Below, in pieces: positions 9,979-18,485 of a stretch of DNA of 64,000 nt. This DNA is from Bradyrhizobium erythrophlei. Its GTDB lineage: Bacteria; Pseudomonadota; Alphaproteobacteria; Rhizobiales; Xanthobacteraceae. The number at the start of each line of letters is the position of its first letter. The first letter of the stretch is position 1. The DNA is taken from NCBI GenBank assembly GCA_900129675.1, contig FSRD01000001.1, positions 3,461,501 to 3,525,500 on the forward strand. The letters run 5' to 3'. A model generated the notes under the pieces. It saw only the letters and a program-made list of their open reading frames with translations, did no database searches and was not told the origin of the DNA. The position numbers and the translations under genes are program-made.

Positions 9979-10264
9979 AGAAAAGTACTCGCACAGAGAG
10001 CGCTAACATTTGGTGCTTACCTGCGAGCGATACAACGCGTCTCCAATAGTTAACGATTCACAAAAATGGCAGCAAGAACTGCGATCGTACGGCTCAACGA
10101 AGGAGTTGAAGACAAAATCGGGAACGGGCTGATCGTCATCACCGTTGAGACCGGGCCGGTAACTCGGCCCCGATCGCTTTGGACAATCTGCTGTTGCCGC
10201 GTTACCGACGTCGTCTCGTTCTGGCGAGCCTCGAAGGGCAGTTGGCAGGTCCGCGAGAAGCGAA
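9979..10264. other. Intergenic, nothing recognised
   Basis: This 286-bp gap holds no gene I can support. Its left end is presumably the promoter region of the GrlR-like gene. Confidence 0.4.
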
Positions 10265-10633
10265 CTACGACCGGGTATCGATCCGGGCCTTTAGCCCGCT
10301 GATCAGCAGGTCGAGTCCCGCTTCGAAGCGATCGTCGAGATCATTGTCGAACATAGGGTGCAATGCCGCGTGGATGCTTGGGTACTTCATTGCGGCTAGG
10401 TTCGCGAGCTTCGCTTGCCGGCTCGCGAGATCGAGCGGGCCACCTGTTCGTGGATCCAGTCCCTGTTCCTCCATCGTGAAACCCAGCCCGTAATAGACGA
10501 GGCTGAAGGCTCCGTCGGATGAAAGCTTTGGCAAAGCGCCAGCTTCCTGCATTGGCGCCATCATGGCTTGGGCGACTCGAAGCACGTTGTCGGTAGGGAC
10601 AACAGACCATCCAACGCAGCGCTGATGGCACAA
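10265..10633 (-). pseudogene. TetR-family regulator, C-terminal fragment
   Basis: The segment DNVLRVAQAMMAPMQEAG through GLGFTMEEQGLDPR to FEAGLDLLISGLKARI matches the C-terminal ligand-binding domain of TetR/AcrR repressors (TetR_C type). The DNA-binding helix-turn-helix, about 100 residues, is absent, and the residues before the homology read as noise in this frame. It cannot bind DNA and is a stump with no obvious target operon left. Confidence 0.75.
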
Positions 10634-10727
10634 GCAGACGCTTGTTCAGGACACACTTTAATTCTGTGACGCCCGATTTAAGTGGAAGATCTCGCCCGGC
10701 TAGAGACTCCAAGCCAGTGGAGTTCTT

Positions 10728-13562
10728 CTAAAGACGCTTCATGCGCACATCCCGATCGACAAAAAGGCGTTCCTGCCTCGAACTGCGACGCGGCGAGAAA
10801 GCTCGGGCGAACCTCTCGAAATCTTCCGGCGGCAGGGGGCGACCGAACAAATAGCCTTGGTAATTGAGCTGTCCTTGGCTCGCCAGGAAGGCATATTGCT
10901 CATCTGTTTCGACACCTTCGGCGATGACGGAAAGGCCCAGGCTCTTGCTAAGTGCGATGATCATTTGGGCTATGGCGGCGTCGTTGGGATCGACAAGAAT
11001 ATCCTTGACGAAACTACGATCAATCTTGAGCTGATCGAGCGGCAGCCGCTTCAGGTATGAAAGGGATGAATAGCCGGTTCCGAAATCGTCGAGGCTGAAG
11101 CCGATCCCGATCGCCTTCAATTTGTCCATCTTGGTGATCACGTCGTCGACATTGCTGACCAATGTGCTTTCCGTGAGTTCGATTTTGAGGCGATGGGGAT
11201 CGGCGCCAGTTTGCTCGATGATCGCGCGGACCTGTTCGACAAAATTCTTCTGACGCATCTGCAGGGCGCTGACATTGATCGCGACAGTCAGATGCTCGGT
11301 TGCCGGATCGGCAGACCAGTGGGCCAGTCGACGGCAGGCGATTTTCAGCATCGAGGCGCCGAGCGGGAGAATTAGACCTGCGCTTTCCGCGACCGGAATA
11401 AATTCGCTCGGAAAAACCAAGCCTCTCTCCGCATGCGGCCAGCGCGCCAGCGCCTCCGCCCCCAGCAACCTTCCTTCATGATCAACCTGCGGCTGATAAT
11501 GCAGCAGGAGTCTTTCCTTTTTGAGATCTTCTCGCAGATCGGCCTCGAGGGAAGCGCGCGCTGAAATCATAGTCTGCATGACAGGGTCGAAGAACCGGAG
11601 GCCGTTTCGGCCCGCGGTTTTTGCGTCATACATCGCCAGATCTGCCCGCTTTAGCAATTCATCGACGTTGCGGTCCTCGGGCGAAAACAAAGTCACGCCG
11701 ACGCTGGGTGTACAGGGATATTCATACGGGTCGAGCTGAAAAGTCTCAACGAAGGCAGAGAGAATTTTTTCTCCTATCGCCTCGGCTTGCAACGCAGCGG
11801 CTTTTGCTTCCTGCGTACCGAGATTGGCGAGAAGAACGACAAATTCATCGCCGCCGAAGCGGGCAACCGTGTCGTCCGCCCGAACACAATGGGAGATGCG
11901 CTGAGCCACCTTTTTCAGCAACTGATCGCCCACGTCGTGCCCAAGCGAGTCGTTCAGCGTCTTGAAATTGTCGAGATCGATGAAGAGCAGGGCGCCGAAG
12001 GATTTGTTGCGAGTATTGGAGTTGAGTGCCTGACGCACGCGGTCGATCAGCAGAACGCGGTTGGGCAGACCTGTGAGCTGGTCGAAAAAGGCCAGTTCCC
12101 GGATCTTTTCCTCGGCGTGCTTGAGTTTGGAAATATCATAATAAGAGCCGATGTAATTGGTAACTTCGCCCGCCTCGTTTTTTACGGCGGATATGGTGAG
12201 CCAGCGCGCGCAATGTTCTCCGCTCTTGGTCCTGAGGCTCATGTCGCCTTGCCAGCCGCCGGTACTTTTAACAGAATTCCACATGCTCTGGTAGAACTCG
12301 GCATCGCGGCGATGCGCCCGGAACAGGCGCGCCGTTTGTCCAACCAATTCTTCCATCGTATAGCCAGTCAAGCTGACGAAGGCGCGGTTAGCGCTCAGGA
12401 TCACCCCTTTGGTATCGGTGACGATCATGCCTTCCTGAGCATTAAACGCGGCGGCGGCTATGCGCAGCTCAGCATTCGTCTTGTCCAGCGCTTCGCTCTG
12501 CCGCTGCAGATCGGTCTCAATAGCTTCGCGACGCTCGATCTCTTGCGAGAGTGCGAGGTTATGTTCGGCCAGCTCCGCTCTATGGCGATTGGATTCGATG
12601 AACTTGATTTGCAGCCGCGCCGCATTCTGACGCATTCGCTCGAAGCCGATGGCCAATCCGAACAGTATGATGGCGAAAAGGCCAATATAAAACACGGAGA
12701 CGGGCGAAAGCGTATTGCCGTAAAGCTCATCCTCGCTCGCCAGCCGCAGGACGGAAAGCCGTGTGCCTCCAATCGGCGAGCGCAGAGCGAGATATCCCTT
12801 CAGTTCGGGAGCCTCGAGATTTGACAGGGCCTGGATGCGGCCGGATTGAAGGGCAGCCAGCGCGCGGCCGTGGGCGACAATGGGTGAGCGCTCCCGTTCG
12901 ACCGGCAGCAGCACGTCGCCGTCGTCTCCCAGCAGGAATTCGTTCGGCTGTCCGAGGTCGTTGGTAGACACCAGCGATGCAAGCAGATTAAGGCTGCTCA
13001 CGGTCTCCACCGCTCCCCTCATCGTGCCCTTCTGCAGCACCGGCGCGCTCGCCACAATCAGGCGGCGCTTCTCATCGATCTGAATGCTCGGCTCGGCCGG
13101 GTTACCCGTCGGTGAAAGTGTTGGCGCGCTGGAGGCGCCGACATCAACTTGAGCTATGCCGTTGCGGTCGAAAAAAGCCAACTGCAGATAGGCGAGTTGC
13201 CCCTGATATTTCTCCTCGTCCAGGGTCGCCTGAAAGCGGCGCTCGATTGCGGCCAGATTGGCGAAGAGTCCATATCTGACGGACATTCCGAGATCGAGAT
13301 TGCTGAAATAATTGGCGATGTCCTCGCTGCCGGCAAGCCGCACGGCGGCTTGCTGGCGCGCGCTTAAAAAGTCACTGATCTCGGCGGCGCGTGCTTCACC
13401 GATTGAAACCAGACGCGCATCGGCGTTTTGCCGCAATTCCATCTGCGACGAATAAAGATTGCCGATCAGGAAGAACATCGACAGCAGAAAGGCCCCTGCT
13501 GCGATCGAGAGCCAATGCGGAGCTAGAGATCGACTAAATCTGATCAGCGAAGACTGCATCAA
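10728..13562 (-). CDS. Membrane PAS-GGDEF-EAL c-di-GMP enzyme
   Basis: This 944-aa bifunctional cyclic-di-GMP protein has an N-terminal transmembrane helix (WLSIAAGAFLLSMFFLIGNLY), a periplasmic sensor of about 250 residues and a second helix (VFYIGLFAIILFGLAIGF). A coiled stretch, a PAS domain (the NAQEGMIVTDTKGVILSANRAF segment), GGDEF and EAL domains follow. The cyclase signature GGDEF is intact at residues 570-574, with the inhibitory RxxD site (RADD) five residues before it. EAL is intact at 703-705 in GAEALARW. Both activities are therefore plausible. Its start overlaps the stop of the upstream solute-binding protein by 4 bp, so the binding protein may feed ligand information to the periplasmic domain. 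Confidence 0.95.
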   Translation of the reverse strand: MMQSSLIRFSRSLAPHWLSIAAGAFLLSMFFLIGNLYSSQMELRQNADARLVSIGEARAAEISDFLSARQQAAVRLAGSEDIANYFSNLDLGMSVRYGLFANLAAIERRFQATLDEEKYQGQLAYLQLAFFDRNGIAQVDVGASSAPTLSPTGNPAEPSIQIDEKRRLIVASAPVLQKGTMRGAVETVSSLNLLASLVSTNDLGQPNEFLLGDDGDVLLPVERERSPIVAHGRALAALQSGRIQALSNLEAPELKGYLALRSPIGGTRLSVLRLASEDELYGNTLSPVSVFYIGLFAIILFGLAIGFERMRQNAARLQIKFIESNRHRAELAEHNLALSQEIERREAIETDLQRQSEALDKTNAELRIAAAAFNAQEGMIVTDTKGVILSANRAFVSLTGYTMEELVGQTARLFRAHRRDAEFYQSMWNSVKSTGGWQGDMSLRTKSGEHCARWLTISAVKNEAGEVTNYIGSYYDISKLKHAEEKIRELAFFDQLTGLPNRVLLIDRVRQALNSNTRNKSFGALLFIDLDNFKTLNDSLGHDVGDQLLKKVAQRISHCVRADDTVARFGGDEFVVLLANLGTQEAKAAALQAEAIGEKILSAFVETFQLDPYEYPCTPSVGVTLFSPEDRNVDELLKRADLAMYDAKTAGRNGLRFFDPVMQTMISARASLEADLREDLKKERLLLHYQPQVDHEGRLLGAEALARWPHAERGLVFPSEFIPVAESAGLILPLGASMLKIACRRLAHWSADPATEHLTVAINVSALQMRQKNFVEQVRAIIEQTGADPHRLKIELTESTLVSNVDDVITKMDKLKAIGIGFSLDDFGTGYSSLSYLKRLPLDQLKIDRSFVKDILVDPNDAAIAQMIIALSKSLGLSVIAEGVETDEQYAFLASQGQLNYQGYLFGRPLPPEDFERFARAFSPRRSSRQERLFVDRDVRMKRL

Positions 13563-14452
13563 TCTGTCTTCGCGAAAAATTCCGGGAAAAATCGGCGGAT
13601 GCCGGGATAGTATTTGTCTACGAGCCGGTCATAGACACCAGAGGCCTTGATGTCGCTCAGATAGGCGTTGAACTCGTCGCGCAGTGCCGGCGCGTCCTTG
13701 GGAAAGGCGGTTGCCAACATCTGCCGGCCGGAAATCGGCCCCAGAATCTTGATCCTGCCGGCCCATTTGCGCAAATCGAGAATGGCGTCCGGCACGTCAA
13801 GCAGCGTGAGTTCGGCTTCCTGGTTGAGCATGGCCGGAACCATCTCATTTAGGTTGGCGCTCTTGTTGTAGGACTTCAAGTCAAGACCGACATTGACCAG
13901 GCCGTAATTGGTCGGATCGAGACAGGTGCGCTCCATGACGAGCACGCTCCTTGATCCGATGGCCTTCCGGGTATTGGCGATATCCGCCGCGAGATCGACG
14001 CCGTCCTGAATCGGCTGGAGTTCGGACTCGGCCGGTGCCACCAGCAGAACCTGGGACGGAAGAACCGGATCTGAATACAGAAGGATCGCCTCGCGCCACG
14101 GCAGCATGGTGAATCCGGTCGATATCACATCACCCTTGACTGGATAGTCGCCTGTCAGCGTGACTTCGCCGTCTTTGCGCACTACATCCTTGCCGAGCAG
14201 GTCACGGATCACCGAATAAAAATCGGAGTAGACGAGCTTGTAGGACACGCCAATTCGTTTGGCGAAACCCTGCATCAGTTCGACGTCTAAACCGTCGCCC
14301 GCGCCGGTGACGAAATTGGCGTAGCGAATGCCGATATGGCGAATTTCGCCGCGCTGCTTGATCTCTGCAAGATCAGCTGCCCAGCTTGAGGTCACGAACA
14401 GAAAGGCCATGGCGCCGCTGAGCGACCCAAGGACGATACGTTTCGAGAGCAT
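13559..14452 (-). CDS. Periplasmic solute-binding protein (SBP family 3-like)
   Basis: This 297-aa protein has a signal peptide (VLGSLSGAMAFLFVTSSWA, cleavage before ADLAE). It has the amino-acid-binding-protein layout: IKQRGEIRHIGIRYANF, GDGLDVELMQGFAKRIGV, and a late DEFNAYLSDIKASGVYDRLVDKYYP helix. No permease or ATPase genes adjoin it. It is instead coupled by an ATGA overlap to the GGDEF-EAL gene downstream, which points to a sensing role rather than, or as well as, transport. The ligand is unknown; the sulphur or D-amino-acid chemistry suggested by the upstream PLP enzyme is a guess. Confidence 0.85.
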   Translation of the reverse strand: MLSKRIVLGSLSGAMAFLFVTSSWAADLAEIKQRGEIRHIGIRYANFVTGAGDGLDVELMQGFAKRIGVSYKLVYSDFYSVIRDLLGKDVVRKDGEVTLTGDYPVKGDVISTGFTMLPWREAILLYSDPVLPSQVLLVAPAESELQPIQDGVDLAADIANTRKAIGSRSVLVMERTCLDPTNYGLVNVGLDLKSYNKSANLNEMVPAMLNQEAELTLLDVPDAILDLRKWAGRIKILGPISGRQMLATAFPKDAPALRDEFNAYLSDIKASGVYDRLVDKYYPGIRRFFPEFFAKTD

Positions 14453-14576
14453 CGAGGCGCACCTTGCTTTTATGTTGGTAGCGCCTGGAACCTACAAGTC
14501 TGAACTTAAGAAAGGATGGCGGAATACAATAAAGTGGAATCCAATTTTCGGAAAATCCCTGTTTAAAGGTAAAAGA

Positions 14577-15287
14577 TTACATACCAGATGCTGAGTGTAG
14601 CGAAAGTGTACTTGATCCGGATGAACCCTTCAGCAGCTTGAGCTCGTTCAACAGCGACCTCCAGGGGCCCATCGCGCTCAGCAGGGAGCTTAGGGTTAAT
14701 ATGATCAAGTATCCTGAAAATTGCTGCCAATGCGGAGTTTCGCCGGACAAGAAGTGATGCCCTTGCTGTCCTACTTGTGCATAGAACAGGACGAGTGGCG
14801 CATTGCCCAACACACTGGTCGTCAAATACTGAAGGGGGGAGACATCGAAGATTGCGGCAAAGAAATTCACCAGTGGCGCGGGCACGAGCGGCGAGAGGCG
14901 CAATCCGAGCAACGTCAGCCAAATCTTCACGCCGGATTGTTCATTTAATTGAGCACTGGGACGTTGAATGTGCTTTCGATAAAATAGAAACGCGCTCAAA
15001 CCGCCAAAGGCGCTGCCGAGCAGCACAGCGGCGCCTCCTTCAAACCCATCCATGTAAAAACCCGCCGCCATGCAAATCATTGGCATGGAAGGAAAGGCCA
15101 GAAACGCAAGGACGGCGGATGTGACCAAAAACATCAGCGCGGTGACGAGTAGGTTTGCGTGGGCCATTGCTTCAAAGCCCGGAAACAGCTGCCAAACAGC
15201 TTCTCTCGAGATAGGCGATGCAAAATACGCCAACGACAGAAGCAGGACGGCCGACATATAGAAAATCAATGGTTTATAACTACGCAT
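14577..15287 (-). CDS. TVP38/TMEM64 (DedA-superfamily) membrane protein
   Basis: This 236-aa integral membrane protein has about six hydrophobic segments. The SNARE-associated / VTT core is recognisable from AFPSMPMICMAAGFYMDGFEG, through GSAFGGLSAFLFYR, to LGLRLSPLVPAPLVNFFAA. Family members are lipid scramblases or transporters of undecaprenyl or other phospholipids, so an envelope role is expected. It begins 3 nt after the stop of the Tat-exported PLP enzyme, so the two are co-transcribed. The C-terminus is serine-rich and has no recognisable feature. Confidence 0.85.
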   Translation of the reverse strand: MRSYKPLIFYMSAVLLLSLAYFASPISREAVWQLFPGFEAMAHANLLVTALMFLVTSAVLAFLAFPSMPMICMAAGFYMDGFEGGAAVLLGSAFGGLSAFLFYRKHIQRPSAQLNEQSGVKIWLTLLGLRLSPLVPAPLVNFFAAIFDVSPLQYLTTSVLGNAPLVLFYAQVGQQGHHFLSGETPHWQQFSGYLIILTLSSLLSAMGPWRSLLNELKLLKGSSGSSTLSLHSASGM

Positions 15288-15290
15288 CAG

Positions 15291-16688
15291 CTATCCCAAA
15301 CTGGATAGAAGAGGCGGCATGTAGTCAAAGCTGTTGTAGGTGTTCCAAAAAAGTACCTTCTTATTTTTTAGCGCGCCCGCTTGCGACATGGTGAGCAACG
15401 ATCGCCAGGCTTTCAAAGTAAAGACTGGATCAAGGCTGAGGCCCACCTCTTTCAACTCTTTCGCCCGTTCATCGTCGGCAGGTTCGATCAAGCCGTAGCC
15501 AGGCGCCCAGCTGGTGGAGTCCGGCAAGAACGTCTCGCGTTGCATCACGCGAAGCGCGTCTGGCGAAATACCCGGGAAGCGGATCTTGTGCAGCCATTCC
15601 ACCGTGCTGCGCGCGAGTTGGGCAACATTCCCTTCCACAAAGGGCACGGAGGGCCGCCGATTGACCACCCATCGCGTCAGAGGGGATTTGTCCTGATCGG
15701 CCACCCCCACCACCTTGGTATTCCATCCCATCAGATGGACGCCCAAGAGCAGGCCCAAAACCGTCGAACCGCTCCCCATGGCGACAAAAATGACATCCGG
15801 CGGCGCTTTCCACGCCTGAGCAGTATCGAGCAACTGCGCCAACTCGGCGATCGCATTCATGTGTCCCAGGGCGCTCACTTCGTTCGAGCCGCCCGGCGGA
15901 ACGAGCGAATCCGTATGCGGATGCAGCCAGTGCGCCCCGTATGCATACGCAGCCTCGCCCGCCAATTCGACATCGTTGCTGGCGAGAGAAATGTGCTGAA
16001 CCAGGCTCCGTAAAATTGCCAGGCGTGCCATGTCCGTCGGGGTTCCCGGAACTTCAAAAAGCACCATGTCCAGGGCACAATTCAGCGGCTGTCCATCGCC
16101 GGTCAAATCAGACACGCGATTAGCCAAGGAAAATTGCAACGCATGGTTGCTGGAAACCGCGCCCATTGTTCCCAGACGCTCGGATCCAGACCACTTCAGG
16201 TTTGGAAGCAGGAACTCATATTTGCGCGCCTTGTTGCCGAAGACGGGATAGTGCGTACTGCTCTCGTTCATCACCAAAAGATCAGAGCAGTCGATCTGGC
16301 GTGTCACGGACGGTGGCAACTGCAAAAGGTTGTTTTCCCGTACGAATATCGGTGCCCAAGGAATGGTGGCGCGGGCATCGGCCTGCCTCAGGAAGACGGA
16401 ATTGCCGGGCTCGCCGCGGCGAATGAAGCCGGCAGACGAATCTTTACTGGAAAGCGTGTTGGCGATGAAAGGACCCTCGATGGCATCGGGATCCAGCAGG
16501 GTGGGAAAGATCTTCCCGAGAGCCAAAGATTGCGAGTTCAAGATCGCTGAGGGTGGCGTGAAGCTTGAAACGTCGGCCATCTGCGGCAGCGGCGACATCG
16601 GGCGCCGGCCTTGAGATACGCCCACCGCGCCCAGCGCGGCGCCCCCCAGGACGACTCCTTGCACAAAGTTCCGTCGAGAGAGGTTCAT
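15291..16688 (-). CDS. Tat-exported PLP-dependent enzyme, ACC deaminase / D-cysteine desulfhydrase family
   Basis: This 465-aa protein begins with a twin-arginine signal: SRRNFVQG followed by a hydrophobic VVLGGAALGAVGV stretch. The body matches fold-type II pyridoxal-phosphate enzymes of the ACC deaminase / D-cysteine desulfhydrase branch. GNKARKYEFLLP has the Schiff-base lysine context seen as GNKxRK in relatives, SSNHALQFSLA is the substrate-binding loop, and FVAMGSGSTVLGLLLG is the glycine-rich phosphate loop. Relatives are usually 330-350 aa cytoplasmic enzymes, so the extra ~90 N-terminal residues and export are unusual. Tat export fits a protein that binds its cofactor before transport. 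It heads a leftward run of four genes. Confidence 0.85.
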   Translation of the reverse strand: MNLSRRNFVQGVVLGGAALGAVGVSQGRRPMSPLPQMADVSSFTPPSAILNSQSLALGKIFPTLLDPDAIEGPFIANTLSSKDSSAGFIRRGEPGNSVFLRQADARATIPWAPIFVRENNLLQLPPSVTRQIDCSDLLVMNESSTHYPVFGNKARKYEFLLPNLKWSGSERLGTMGAVSSNHALQFSLANRVSDLTGDGQPLNCALDMVLFEVPGTPTDMARLAILRSLVQHISLASNDVELAGEAAYAYGAHWLHPHTDSLVPPGGSNEVSALGHMNAIAELAQLLDTAQAWKAPPDVIFVAMGSGSTVLGLLLGVHLMGWNTKVVGVADQDKSPLTRWVVNRRPSVPFVEGNVAQLARSTVEWLHKIRFPGISPDALRVMQRETFLPDSTSWAPGYGLIEPADDERAKELKEVGLSLDPVFTLKAWRSLLTMSQAGALKNKKVLFWNTYNSFDYMPPLLSSLG

Positions 16689-17099
16689 TACACAACATCC
16701 GAGTTACGATCGGTATGTTTGTAGATTAACTCTTTTTTTACCCTATTCCAATCCGAACAGGCCCTTCGCGAGGAATACTTTAAGGTTTGATTAACCGAGA
16801 CTCATCCGAAGGCCTGTCAGGCACCCGGTCTAGTTAGCTTTGTGAGAAAGGGCTCGAAAAGGAGCATTCGACAAGCCAAAGTATTTTCGGAGACGGATGC
16901 GTATTCAAAATTCGCAACCCGTGGCTGCAAAAGTCTCCAAGCTCGAAATCCGGGGAAAGGAAGGAAAATTCCCCCGACATTTCAATGGGCTTTTTCAATT
17001 GGGAATGTGCGAAGTTCGATCCCTCCCAGGTCAGCCACCCATCAGGTGTTCGGCCAGGCTCCCCAAGAGACGCGAGAATGGGCCGGAAATCCGGGCTTT
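16689..17099. other. Intergenic, promoter side of the leftward operon
   Basis: This is about 410 bp without a convincing gene. The part just right of 16688 is AT-rich (TTAACTCTTTTTTTACC at about 16725-16742) and is the likely promoter region for the PLP-enzyme operon. The rest reads as noise. Confidence 0.45.
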
Positions 17100-17195
17100 T
17101 GCAGCGCGGCGAGCCCGATCGCCATGGTGATGATGCCCGCCCAGTCGCCCTCGCGCAGCAGCGACTGCTTCATGGGCTTGGCTTCAAGCGAGAAG
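17100..17195 (-). pseudogene. EmrB/QacA-type MFS drug exporter fragment
   Basis: About 30 codons on the minus strand (KPMKQSLLREGDWAGIIT, MAIGLAALQ) closely resemble the segment of 14-TM DHA2 exporters that links two membrane helices. Nothing of the rest of the transporter is present. It is one of five unrelated fragments packed into 1.2 kb. Confidence 0.55.
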
Positions 17196-17224
17196 AACCA
17201 TCTACTGGCAAAAGGTTGGATCGA

Positions 17225-17585
17225 AGGCCGCGGTAGTGACGGTGATCCAAACGCTCCTGGGCAAGAGGTTGCGGGACAGGGTCGGCAACGAAAGACGCAT
17301 CGGGTTGGGCGATATTCTCGTGGTCGCTCCCTACAACCTGCAGTTAAACGCACTCAAGGCAGCCCTCCCGCCCGAGGCGCGGGTAGGGACGATTGACGCG
17401 TTTCAGGGCCAGGAAGCACCAGTGTGCCTGATTTCGATGACAAGCTCATCCGCGGATGAAATCCCGCGGGGTATGGACTTTCTCTTTAGTCTCAATCGCA
17501 TCAACGTAGCGGTTTCCCGTGCGCAAGTTCTTTCATTGGTGTTCGCGCGTCCACGCCTGCTTGAAGTATCTCAGCGTCGTCCGGT
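17225..17585 (+). pseudogene. Superfamily 1 helicase (RecB-like nuclease/helicase) C-terminal fragment
   Basis: The frame reads DILVVAPYNLQLNALKAAL, RVGTIDAFQGQEAPVCL, IPRGMDFLFSLNRINVAVSRAQ and VFARPRLLEV. These are helicase motifs IV-VI of the DNA2/NAM7 (AAA_12) class found in large RecB-like nuclease-helicases. The domains upstream are missing, and after PRLLEV the frame runs into transposase sequence on the other strand. An IS5-type insertion therefore probably removed the C-terminus. Confidence 0.75.
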
Positions 17586-17890
17586 CTTACATCAGCGTTA
17601 TGGCCGTCATAGGGATTGCCCGGCAGGCCTGTACATGGGCGACGAACTGGCCGCCCTTGCTATGCTTGAGGGGGTGGCAACGCTGACCTTGACGCCGAAC
17701 TCGTAAGGCTTGTGGGCCTTGCCCTTGCCGATGCATTCCACTTCGGGGGCATGCAGGCTGTAGACCTTGGCGCCGCGCTGCCCGCGTTCCTGCTCGCGCA
17801 CCCGCCGGCTAAGGCTGAGCAGGTGAGCGAAGCTGCCCTCGAGCCCATGGTCGCCGTCGGAGCTCGGCAGCGCGAAATAACGCTCTGATC
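17586..17890 (-). pseudogene. IS5-family transposase fragment
   Basis: On the minus strand, REQERGQRGAKVYSLHAPEV, ECIGKGKAHKPYEFGVKVSVAT and then, after a frameshift, ALPGNPYDGHNA match the core of IS5-group DDE transposases. Both ends are missing. Its 3' side abuts the truncated helicase fragment at about 17586, consistent with an old insertion followed by decay. Confidence 0.72.
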
Positions 17891-17954
17891 GTCCAAACGT
17901 TCAAAGCGGTGCCAATTGAGAAGTACCTTAGTCGAGTGAAAGGATGCGGAAGCA

Positions 17955-18084
17955 TTGCCCCAGATCGCTGTCCTTCATATTCCACACTCTTCCCGAAATG
18001 TACCGGCGAAGGAACGTCAAGCCAATTGCCTGGATGATGTGCATCTGAATAACGAATTGCTGCGCATGACCGATGCTGATCTTT
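17955..18084 (+). pseudogene. N-formylglutamate amidohydrolase-like N-terminal fragment
   Basis: IAVLHIPHSSRNVPAKERQA followed by DDVHLNNELLRMTD is the N-terminal signature of the N-formylglutamate amidohydrolase family (HIPHSS region). Homology stops after MTD, where the frame runs into cytochrome bd oxidase sequence. It is non-functional. Confidence 0.6.
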
Positions 18085-18276
18085 GCGGCAGCGTTCGGCA
18101 CCTTGGCCTGCTCGTTTTGGCCTACATGATTCCGTTCGCGCTGACCGTCGAGCAAGCGGCCTCGCCGAGAGAGCTTGACATTCATGTTCTGGGGCGCCGG
18201 CCTCTTCGTGATGCCGCTCACGCTGGCCTACACGGTCCTGGTCTACCGCCTGTTCCGTGGAAGAGTTGTGGTATAG
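18078..18276 (+). pseudogene. Cytochrome bd-type oxidase subunit II (CydB/CioB) C-terminal fragment
   Basis: Three successive frames rebuild the last two helices of subunit II: LIFAAAFGTLACSFWP, then MIPFALTVEQAASP, then LTFMFWGAGLFVMPLTLAYT and VYRLFRGRVVV with a stop at 18274. At least two frameshifts and loss of the rest of the gene make it a relic. Confidence 0.7.
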
Positions 18277-18371
18277 GTTACGAATAGAACTGTCTCTCGC
18301 TGCCCTTCTCAGGACGCAAATGGTGGCACCGCTTCTCTTGGGGGTAGCGCCGCTGGCCACTCAAGTTCATC

Positions 18372-18473
18372 ATGGTGAAATATGGAGGCCGCTATATGCA
18401 CAACGACGGACGATCATCAGTGACAGTCGCGTTCGCGATTGCGAGTCTGTCAACGATCGCGGCCGCGAGCTAA
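18372..18473 (+). CDS. Possible 33-aa hydrophobic peptide before the export operon
   Basis: A short frame starting MVKYGGRYMHND and ending in a hydrophobic AFAIASLSTIAAAS tail stops one base before an ATG of the HlyD gene. The tail looks like a signal-peptide core. It could be a leader, or the stump of a secreted or outer-membrane protein that once headed the operon. There is no recognised family. Confidence 0.25.
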   Translation: MVKYGGRYMHNDGRSSVTVAFAIASLSTIAAAS

Positions 18474-18485
18474 ATGGAGTCACGG

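Noticed and set aside
11787..12824. A 345-codon plus-strand frame opposite the GGDEF-EAL gene
   Set aside because: No motif; the minus strand has intact PAS/GGDEF signatures over the same bases.
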